Below are positions 1 through 7,068 of a stretch of 35,015 nucleotides of DNA, piece after piece (the stretch's first letter is position 1; the number at the start of each line of letters is the position of its first letter). The translations under genes were made by a program, and so were the position numbers. The stretch is from JBOFCO01 sp051646105 (GTDB lineage: Bacteria; Pseudomonadota; Alphaproteobacteria; Rhodobacterales; Rhodobacteraceae). Below the pieces are notes generated by a model. It saw nothing but the letters and a program-made list of their open reading frames with translations, did no database searches and was not told the DNA's origin. The stretch spans positions 1 to 35,015 of the forward strand of contig JBOFCO010000085.1 of assembly GCA_051646105.1 (NCBI GenBank). The letters run 5' to 3'.

Positions 1-118
1 AAAGCCGCGCCGCATTGCCTTTGCGCCAATTTCGGCTGTCATTCCCATGTATAAGCTGCTGCCCGGCTTCATAAGAAACTGTTTCTTTCCGCCGGATTAT
101 CCGCGCTATTGGGCGAAT

Positions 119-1414
119 CTATGACATGACTGCGCCAAGTGCGGGCGGCTTTGGCCCGCCTGTCGCCCAATCCAGCAATTCGACCGTATGCACGACCGGA
201 ACCCCGGTGCCCGAACCGATCTGCATCATGCAGCCAATGTTTCCGGCGGCAATCACCTGCGGATTTCGCGCTTCGAGTGTGGCAATCTTGCGCGCTTTCA
301 ACTCTGCCGAAATGACGGGCTGAAGCAGGTTGTAGGTTCCCGCCGATCCGCAGCACAGGTGACTGTCGGCGGGTTCCACAACCGTAAAGCCCGCTGTTTT
401 CAACAGGTCCTTTGGCAGTGTCTTTATCTGCTGCCCGTGTTGCAGAGAGCAGGCGGCGTGATAGGCCACACGCAGACCGTTTGAAGCGCGCTCTGGCAGG
501 CCCAGCCTTGTCACCACCTCGCTTACATCCATTGCCAGGCTGGCCACCTCTGCGGCCTCTGACGCAAGCGGGGTCGTGCGGAACATATGACCATAGTCCT
601 TGACCGTCGTTCCGCAACCCGAAGTATTGATGACGATCGCATCCAGCCCGGCTGCACGCTTTTCCGCGACAAAAGCGCGGATATTCGCCTCGGCGCTGGC
701 ATGGGCCGCGGTTTCCTTGCCCATGTGATGGGTCAGCGCGCCGCAGCAGCCTGCACCCTTTGCCACCACGACCTCGCAGCCCAGACGGCGCAGCAGGCGG
801 ATCGTTGCATCGTTGATGTCGGTATTCAGGGCCTTTTGCGCGCAGCCGGTCATCAGCGCGACCCGCATTCGCCGCACGCCCTGCGCCGGGAAAACCTGCG
901 GATCGTCATTACGGCTGACCGGGGGGATACGCTTCGGGGCCATGGCCACCATGGCGCGCAGTCGCGCATCCGGCAGCAGCGGCCCCACCGGTCGTGCCAG
1001 TTTCGCGCCGAGAAGCGCCAGCCGGAAACGCGTCGGATGGGGGATCACCCGGGCCAGCAGCCAGCGCAACGCCCGATCCCCGAACGGCCGCCTGTAGGTC
1101 TTTTCGATATGAGCGCGGGCATGGTCAACCAGATGCATGTAATGCACACCCGACGGGCAGGTGGTCATGCAGGCAAGGCAGGAAAGACACCTGTCGATAT
1201 GCTTCACCGTCTGCGCATCGGCGGCCCGACCCGTTTCCAGCATGTCCTTGATCAGATAGATGCGCCCGCGCGGGCTGTCCAGTTCATCCCCCAGCACCCG
1301 ATATGTGGGGCAGGTCGCGGTGCAAAATCCGCAATGGACACAGGCGCGCAGGATTTCGTTCGCGCGGGCGATACCGGGATCGGCCAACTGGCTTTCGGTG
1401 AAATTCGTCTGCAT
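119..1414 (-). CDS. glcF: Glycolate oxidase iron-sulfur subunit GlcF
   Basis: This is the electron-transfer subunit of membrane-associated glycolate oxidase, which oxidises glycolate to glyoxylate and passes electrons to the respiratory chain. The 431-residue protein has two ferredoxin-type clusters near the N-terminus: C25-x2-C28-x2-C31-x3-C35-P and C76-x2-C79-x2-C82-x3-C86-P. The C-terminal two thirds carry the paired cysteine-rich (CCG) motifs, seen as GCCGALTHH, AACSLQHG and CCGSAGTYN, as in heterodisulfide reductase/GlcF proteins. Length fits the family. It is the last gene of glcD-glcE-glcF, starting 9 nt after the glcE stop. The 118 nt downstream to the window edge hold no gene I can support. 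Confidence 0.95.
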   Translation of the reverse strand: MQTNFTESQLADPGIARANEILRACVHCGFCTATCPTYRVLGDELDSPRGRIYLIKDMLETGRAADAQTVKHIDRCLSCLACMTTCPSGVHYMHLVDHARAHIEKTYRRPFGDRALRWLLARVIPHPTRFRLALLGAKLARPVGPLLPDARLRAMVAMAPKRIPPVSRNDDPQVFPAQGVRRMRVALMTGCAQKALNTDINDATIRLLRRLGCEVVVAKGAGCCGALTHHMGKETAAHASAEANIRAFVAEKRAAGLDAIVINTSGCGTTVKDYGHMFRTTPLASEAAEVASLAMDVSEVVTRLGLPERASNGLRVAYHAACSLQHGQQIKTLPKDLLKTAGFTVVEPADSHLCCGSAGTYNLLQPVISAELKARKIATLEARNPQVIAAGNIGCMMQIGSGTGVPVVHTVELLDWATGGPKPPALGAVMS

Positions 1415-1423
1415 TGCAGCCCC

Positions 1424-2533
1424 TTATCCCGCCATCAGACCGGGGTTCAGGATACCCCTTGGATCGAACATCCGCCGCAAGCCCGCCGACAACCGCATCA
1501 CGGCAGGGCTTTCCGGTTCCAGCATGGGCGTGCGTGCCCGCGTTTCCGTCCCGGCACGCATCAGCGTTGCATGGCCGGCATAAGGTGCAGCCAATGCACG
1601 GGCATCAGTTCCCTCTGGCAGCAAGGCCCAGATCAACCCGCCGCCCCAGTCCAGCATCACCCGGGCACCGCCCAGCCGCAACAGGATCGCGGGCGCATCG
1701 GATGGTTTCACCGAAAACCGCCAGACATCGCCCGGCTGACCGGCAAAAGCGGTGACGTCACGCAGCGCCTGCCACAGCGACACACCGTCCGGCGCCCTGC
1801 CCACCGTGCCATGTCGGGCCAGCAGCGCGGCAAGCCGCCCGGCCCGATACTCGACCGAGAGCGCGAGCCCTTCGATGCGAACCATCGCCTGCCCGTTCGA
1901 CCACCCTGCCCCGGTCACGTCATAGGGCGATCCCAGAGCCGCCGACAGCACCGCCACGGCCCGGACGGCATCGGGTGCGTCGACCAGCAGCGTCGCCTCC
2001 GCCTCTGGCAGCGGCATCACTTTCAGCGACACTTCGGTCAGCACACCCAAGGTGCCCCGACTGCCCGCCATCAGCTTGACCAGATCATAGCCGGTGACGT
2101 TCTTCATCACCCGGCCACCGTTTGCCACCACCTGCCCGCCACCATCTACGAACCGGACCCCCAGCAGGAAATCCCGTGCCGCGCCCACGGCGATACGCCG
2201 CGGCCCGGACGCCCCTGCCGCAATGACCCCGCCGATGGTTGACGTGCCCTCTGTACCGAGTAAACCCCGCAAGTCCGGTGGTTCAAATGCCAGCCGCTGC
2301 CGTTCGGCGGCAAGCGTTGCTTCGACCTCTGCAAGCGGCGTTCCTGCCCGGACCACCAGTGTCAGTGATCCCGGTTCGTAGAGGGTGATCCCGGAAAGCC
2401 CGCAGGTTTCCATGGGCGTGCCGTCGACCAGAGACCCGCGGGTGCCGCCGCCACGAACCGAAAGCGCGCCGGAGGCAGAGCGGATGATCTCTGCCAGGTG
2501 TTTCTCGGTTTCGGGGTGCAGCACCGCTGTCAT
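1424..2533 (-). CDS. glcE: Glycolate oxidase FAD-binding subunit GlcE
   Basis: This is the second FAD-binding subunit of glycolate oxidase. The frame is open for much longer upstream, but that extension lies inside glcD. I start at the ATG at 2533, which overlaps the glcD stop in an ATGA and gives 369 residues beginning MTAVLHPETEKH. The N-terminal half is a PCMH-type FAD-binding domain: LSVRGGGTRGSLVD near residue 25, then GTEGTSTIGGVIAAGASGP and GGRVMKNVTGYDLVKLMAGS. The C-terminal part ends MFDPRGILNPGLMAG, the family's usual terminus. The overlaps indicate translational coupling with glcD. Confidence 0.93.
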   Translation of the reverse strand: MTAVLHPETEKHLAEIIRSASGALSVRGGGTRGSLVDGTPMETCGLSGITLYEPGSLTLVVRAGTPLAEVEATLAAERQRLAFEPPDLRGLLGTEGTSTIGGVIAAGASGPRRIAVGAARDFLLGVRFVDGGGQVVANGGRVMKNVTGYDLVKLMAGSRGTLGVLTEVSLKVMPLPEAEATLLVDAPDAVRAVAVLSAALGSPYDVTGAGWSNGQAMVRIEGLALSVEYRAGRLAALLARHGTVGRAPDGVSLWQALRDVTAFAGQPGDVWRFSVKPSDAPAILLRLGGARVMLDWGGGLIWALLPEGTDARALAAPYAGHATLMRAGTETRARTPMLEPESPAVMRLSAGLRRMFDPRGILNPGLMAG

Positions 2534-3963
2534 GCCGCCCGCCGGGATGCGCTGATCGACAACGGGAACACCTTGGCCGCGTTCAGCAGCCATTTCTGAT
2601 CGAACACGTCCTTGACGCGCATCTGCGCCTCCAGATCGGCCGGTGCGTATTGCACCGGCATCAGGTCGCGCTTTTCGATGCCCACGCCATGTTCGCCGGT
2701 CAGGCAACCGCCGACCTCGACACACAGCTTCAGGATATCCGCGCCCAGCGCCTCGCATTTCTGCAATTCGCCCGGGGTGTTGGCATTGTACAGGATCAGC
2801 GGGTGCATGTTGCCGTCCCCCGCATGAAACACGTTCGCCACATCCAGCCCGTAACTGCGGCTCAACTCTCCGATCCGGCGCAGAACCTGCGGCAGGGTCG
2901 AAACAGGAATTGTCCCGTCCAGGCACATGTAATCATTGATCTGGCCCATGGCACCAAAGGCTGACTTGCGACCCAGCCAGATTTTCTTCGCTTCTTCCTC
3001 AGACCGGCTTTCGCGGAACTCGACCGGGTTGTGGCGCATCGCGATCGCGCGGATCAGGCCAAGCTGATGGGCAATCTCGGCCTCGCTCCCCTCCACCTCC
3101 ACGATCAACAGTGCCTCGCAGTCGGGATAGCCTGCATGGGCGAAATCCTCGCAGGCGCGAATGCAGGGGCGATCCATGAACTCGATCGCCACCGGCAGCA
3201 CCCCGGCCCGGATGATGTCCGACACGCATTCCCCCGCCACCTCGTTCGCCCCGAATCCGATCAGCACCGGCCGTGCGCCCTCGGGTTTTGCCAGAATACG
3301 CAGGGTAGCCTCGGTCACCACGCCAAGCTGTCCCTCTGACCCGCAGATGACACCCAGCAAGTCATAGCCTGCCGGATCAAGATGCGCCCCGCCCAGTTCC
3401 ACCACGGTGCCATCCATCAGCACCATGGTCACACCCAGGAGGTTGTTGGTCGTCACCCCGTATTTCAGGCAATGCGCCCCGCCGGAATTCATCGCGATAT
3501 TGCCGGCAATGGCACAGGCCAGCTGGCTGGACGGATCGGGCGCATAAAAGAACCCCTCGCCTTCCACCTCGCCTGTTACGGACAGATTGGTGCGCCCGGT
3601 TTCCACACGGATGAACCGATTTTCATAGTCCACATCCAGCACGCGGGTCATGCGCGCCACGCCAAGGATCACCGCATCCGCCGTCGGCATCGAGCCACCC
3701 GCAAGGCTGGTCCCTGCCCCGCGCGGCACCACAGGCACACCTTCGGCATGACAATAGGCCAGAATGCGCGACACGTCTTCGGTGGTGCGGGGAAGAACGG
3801 CACAAAGCGGTGGGCAGCGATAGGCCGACAGCGCATCGCATTCATAGGCGCGCACCTCTGCCGGATCGTCTATGACTGCATCGGCAGGCAACATCGCGCG
3901 CAACCCGGCCACAATCTGCGACTTCCGTGACAGCACCCGGACCGACGGCAACGGCATTTCCAT
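2530..3963 (-). CDS. glcD: Glycolate oxidase catalytic FAD-linked subunit GlcD
   Basis: This is the catalytic flavin subunit of glycolate oxidase and the first gene of the operon. The 477-residue protein has the FAD-binding motif PRGAGTSLAGGSMP near residue 80 and the C-terminal FAD-linked oxidase signatures LDGTIPVSTLP, HAGDGNMHPLILYN and GEHGVGIEKRDLM. The ATG at 3963 follows a clear GGAGG ribosome site about 6 nt upstream, which supports the start. A paralogous FAD-linked lactate dehydrogenase is possible from this sequence alone, but the adjacent GlcE and GlcF make glycolate oxidase by far the best call. Expression probably depends on the operator-overlapped promoter just upstream. Confidence 0.95.
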   Translation of the reverse strand: MEMPLPSVRVLSRKSQIVAGLRAMLPADAVIDDPAEVRAYECDALSAYRCPPLCAVLPRTTEDVSRILAYCHAEGVPVVPRGAGTSLAGGSMPTADAVILGVARMTRVLDVDYENRFIRVETGRTNLSVTGEVEGEGFFYAPDPSSQLACAIAGNIAMNSGGAHCLKYGVTTNNLLGVTMVLMDGTVVELGGAHLDPAGYDLLGVICGSEGQLGVVTEATLRILAKPEGARPVLIGFGANEVAGECVSDIIRAGVLPVAIEFMDRPCIRACEDFAHAGYPDCEALLIVEVEGSEAEIAHQLGLIRAIAMRHNPVEFRESRSEEEAKKIWLGRKSAFGAMGQINDYMCLDGTIPVSTLPQVLRRIGELSRSYGLDVANVFHAGDGNMHPLILYNANTPGELQKCEALGADILKLCVEVGGCLTGEHGVGIEKRDLMPVQYAPADLEAQMRVKDVFDQKWLLNAAKVFPLSISASRRAA

Positions 3964-3978
3964 GACGATCCTCCCAGA

Positions 3979-4016
3979 ATTGGTAAATTTTTAAAACCAA
4001 TTTGCCCGATTGGCAA
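3979..4016 (-). promoter_or_regulatory. glc operon promoter with GntR-type palindromic operator
   Basis: Read on the minus strand, TTGCCA (4016-4011) and TAAAAA (3993-3988) are separated by 17 nt, a plausible sigma-70 promoter for glcD. A palindrome with perfect outer arms, ATTGGT-N11-ACCAAT (3979-4001), covers the -10. Arms of GGT...ACC type are typical of FCD-class GntR regulators. The site lies 16 nt before the glcD start, so bound protein would block transcription. The same GGT-N11-ACC spacing recurs before the GntR gene at 29.3 kb. The promoter assignment is inferred; the palindrome is directly visible. Confidence 0.6.
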
Positions 4017-4068
4017 GCGTGGTCTGGCCAGTTACCAGTTTCACAGTCGAACCGGGACATCAGCGCCA

Positions 4069-4773
4069 ATGGATATTGCCACACGTCTTTCGATGTTCAC
4101 AGCCGCAGATGCGGCCGTTCTGCTGTTGTTCCTGATTGCCTGGGCGGGAATTGGATGGGCCGTAGAATACCCCCCAGCCTCGCGCCCTTCGGTCACTGTT
4201 CTGATGGCGGGCTACCGGCGCGAATGGATGCGCCAGTTCGTCACCCGCCAGCCGCGCATCTTTGACGCCACGGTGATTGACAGCCTGCGCCAGGCGACGA
4301 GTTTCTATGCCTCGGCCTGCATGATCGCCATCGGCGGGGGACTGGCACTGATCGGCAATGCAGAGAGGGTTCTGGGCGTGGCAGCGGATCTGAGCCTGTC
4401 GGAATCGCCGGTGGTTGTCTGGGAAATGAAGCTGATCGTGGTCGTGCTGATGACGGTCAACGCATTCCTGAAATTCGTCTGGGCGCACCGGCTTTTCGGT
4501 TATTGCGCCGTGCTGATGGCGGCTGTGCCAAACGATGCCGGTGATCCCCGCGCCTATGCCGAAGCGGCCCGCGCCGCAGAAATCAACATCAATGCCGCGC
4601 GCAGCTTCAATCGCGGCATGCATTCGATCTATTTCGCGCTTGCCGCGCTTGGCTGGCTGCTGGGCCCGGCCATGCTGCTTCTTGCCAGCGCCGTGGTGTC
4701 GGCCACGCTGATCCGCCGCGACTTCGCATCGCAATCCCGGCAGGCCTTGCTCGGGCACGATCTGCCGCAATAG
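4069..4773 (+). CDS. DUF599 family membrane protein
   Basis: This 234-residue protein resembles the DUF599 family, whose function is unknown. Hydrophobic segments lie at about residues 14-32, 75-95, 120-145 and 190-215, so it is probably an inner-membrane protein with four or more helices. Typical family features are the conserved region after the first helix (MAGYRREWMRQFVTRQPRIFD) and the segment FNRGMHSIYFALAALGW. The start at 4069 has only a weak ribosome site; an in-frame ATG at 4093 is an alternative. It is transcribed divergently from glcD and ends 6 nt from the convergent operon at 4780, with no terminator visible between them. Confidence 0.8.
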   Translation: MDIATRLSMFTAADAAVLLLFLIAWAGIGWAVEYPPASRPSVTVLMAGYRREWMRQFVTRQPRIFDATVIDSLRQATSFYASACMIAIGGGLALIGNAERVLGVAADLSLSESPVVVWEMKLIVVVLMTVNAFLKFVWAHRLFGYCAVLMAAVPNDAGDPRAYAEAARAAEININAARSFNRGMHSIYFALAALGWLLGPAMLLLASAVVSATLIRRDFASQSRQALLGHDLPQ

Positions 4774-4779
4774 CGACGG

Positions 4780-7068
4780 TCAGCCCGCCCGGCGCCCGCG
4801 ACCTTCCCGCAACCATGCGCCGATCATCAGTCCGGTGGCCAGTGCCAGCAATGCCCAGACCGGCAGCAGGGGCGTGACCTTGATGCCGGTCGTCAGCCAG
4901 GCCTCGCGCGGGGTGATGCCGATCCAGCCCCGGCCATGGGCATCGCGTCCGGCGCGCACGGTCCGCACGTCGGGAAGACCGTCCTCCAGCCGGGTCACCG
5001 TACCGTTGGTTGCGCCCGTCAGCACGGCCAGCGGTTCGGCTGTGGCGATGGTCTGCTCGAATTCTTTCGGTGCAGCGGGGCCGATCACCGCCACTGCCGC
5101 CAGATCGCCCTGCGTCACACGGAAAAGCCCCTGTTCGGGCGCGCGCCAGTCGGCGGTAAAGGTGCCCGGCGCGGTTTCCACAAGCGGCAGATCCAGCTTC
5201 GGCCCTTCGGGGACGGCACCATTCAATTCAACTGTATCGGTTTCGTCAGGCGCGACCTCGGCCGGTTCGGCCGGTTCGGGTTCCGTATCATCTGTCGCGG
5301 CACCGGCTTCAGAGCCTTCAATGCCGGGTCCGGTTATGATGACCGTCTGGTCGCCTTCCTGCATGGTGCGGCGCGTTATGGACAGCACATCGCCCTTGGT
5401 GGCAAGCACCAGCGCCTCTTCCTCAAGCTGCGGCTCTTTCATCAGCCAGTGGGCAAGACGCCGCAGCAATTCCTGTTGTGGCCCGCCACCCTCGAACCCG
5501 CGGGTCCACAGCCACGCGTGATCCGAGGCAAGCAGCGCCACGCGCCCCTCCCCCACGCGGTCAAGGATCAGCAGCGGCCGTTCGCCCGGCCCGGTCATCA
5601 CCGTTTCGCCCGAAAGCGCGTCCACCTCGACAATACGGAACCAGCGCCCCCATGTTGGTTCGTCGTCCGTCGCGGCAGTGCCCCCGGCATCGCTATCCGG
5701 TGCCGTTTCCGCCGGAATATCGGGAAGCGTTTCCGCCCCTGCCGCCTGGTCGAACACCTGCGGCGCAAAGGTTTCCAGGCCCTGTGTGACCGGATGACGG
5801 TGCCCGCGTTCCGACACCATCGGGTGGAAGCCTTCCTCGATCACCTGGGCCGTTGGGGCACCTGGCAGGATCGTCCCCAGTGAAGAATAGAAAATGCTGT
5901 CGGCCCCGGCAAATTCCGGGCCGTTCGACACCAGCACGGCACCACCCTCTTCGACATAGCTGACGATGTTGTCCATGTAGGCGGCGGGCAGGATGCCGCG
6001 TCGGCTGTAGCGATCAAAGATGATCAGGTCGAAATCCTTGATCTTGTCGATGAACAGCTCCCGCGTCGGGAAAGCGATCAGGGACAGCTCCTCTGAAGGG
6101 ACACCATCCTGCTTTTCCGGCGGACGCAGGATGGTAAAATGCACCAGATCGACGGCGGCATCAGCCTTTAGCAGGTTGCGCCAGGTGCGCTCTCCTGCGT
6201 GGGGCTCGCCCGAAACCAGCAGCACCCGCAAACGGTCACGTACCCCGTTGATCTGCACCACCGCCGCATTGTTGCGCGGTGTCAGTTCCCCTTCCACCTC
6301 CGCGGTGGTGAAGCTGACAACATTCAGCCCCGCCTTCGGCACCGTGATCGGCAGATCGATCGAAGATCCGACGGCAACGGAAAACGTTTCCGGTTCCGCA
6401 TCGTCAAATCCGATCGACAGATCGGCAAATTCACCCGTTTCCGGGGGCGGATTGCCCTGATCCTCGATCCGCAGACGCAGGGTGATTTCCTCGCCCAGAA
6501 TGGCAAAGGCCGGGGCAGCCTCGATCACCAGCCGACGATCCCAGTCGGATTCGTGGCCGGTCAGCAGCACCTGCACAGGGGCCGGAAAAGCCGGTGCAAG
6601 CGGTGCGTCATGCACCACGCCATCGGTGACGATCAGTGCGCCAGCCACGCGGGATTGCGGTTCATCGGTCAGCGCCTCGGTCAGCGCGCCCATCAACAAC
6701 GTTCCGGCATCCTCGGTATCGTCGCCCACGGTGATGCGCCGAACCTCGGTATTCCCCAGCCCTTCCACATCCGCGACAAGCGCCTGAACGGCAGCATCTG
6801 TCTGTTCGGTCCGGTCGCTCAGCCCCTGGCTGGCGGAGGCGTCCGTCATCACGAACACGATGTCGGTCAGGGTGTCGCGCTCTTCGGTCTGCAACGCGGG
6901 GTTTGCCAGCGCTGTCAGCAGCACCAGGGCCGCAGCCGCGCGCATCCATGCCCCTGGCAACCGCCTGAGAAAGGCCAGCGCTATCAACGCAACGCCCGCC
7001 CCCGCAAGCACCGCGATCACCCCCCAGGGCACAAGCGGCGCAAAGGTTATCGAACTGGCCGAGTTCAT
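4780..7068 (-). CDS. Membrane protein with VWA and glutamine-amidotransferase-like domains
   Basis: This is a 762-residue membrane-anchored protein. Two hydrophobic helices (about residues 12-34 and 42-58) come first. A von Willebrand A-like region follows, with an intact MIDAS start D76-A-S78-A-S80 and a later TDG. The middle region (RVLLVSGEPHAGERTWRNLL through YVEEGGAVLVSNGPEFAG) resembles a class I glutamine-amidotransferase-like fold, but I see no convincing catalytic Cys-His-Glu triad. A single helix lies near the C-terminus (LLPVWALLALATGLMIGAWL). The start overlaps the stop of the DUF4159 gene in an ATGA, so it is the last member of the MoxR operon. Its biochemical role is not known; it probably assembles with its neighbours at the inner membrane. 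Confidence 0.8.
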   Translation of the reverse strand: MNSASSITFAPLVPWGVIAVLAGAGVALIALAFLRRLPGAWMRAAAALVLLTALANPALQTEERDTLTDIVFVMTDASASQGLSDRTEQTDAAVQALVADVEGLGNTEVRRITVGDDTEDAGTLLMGALTEALTDEPQSRVAGALIVTDGVVHDAPLAPAFPAPVQVLLTGHESDWDRRLVIEAAPAFAILGEEITLRLRIEDQGNPPPETGEFADLSIGFDDAEPETFSVAVGSSIDLPITVPKAGLNVVSFTTAEVEGELTPRNNAAVVQINGVRDRLRVLLVSGEPHAGERTWRNLLKADAAVDLVHFTILRPPEKQDGVPSEELSLIAFPTRELFIDKIKDFDLIIFDRYSRRGILPAAYMDNIVSYVEEGGAVLVSNGPEFAGADSIFYSSLGTILPGAPTAQVIEEGFHPMVSERGHRHPVTQGLETFAPQVFDQAAGAETLPDIPAETAPDSDAGGTAATDDEPTWGRWFRIVEVDALSGETVMTGPGERPLLILDRVGEGRVALLASDHAWLWTRGFEGGGPQQELLRRLAHWLMKEPQLEEEALVLATKGDVLSITRRTMQEGDQTVIITGPGIEGSEAGAATDDTEPEPAEPAEVAPDETDTVELNGAVPEGPKLDLPLVETAPGTFTADWRAPEQGLFRVTQGDLAAVAVIGPAAPKEFEQTIATAEPLAVLTGATNGTVTRLEDGLPDVRTVRAGRDAHGRGWIGITPREAWLTTGIKVTPLLPVWALLALATGLMIGAWLREGRGRRAG

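Noticed and set aside
587..2242. A 551-codon open frame on the plus strand
   Set aside because: It is antisense to glcF and glcE, with Arg/His/Pro-rich composition and no recognisable domain.
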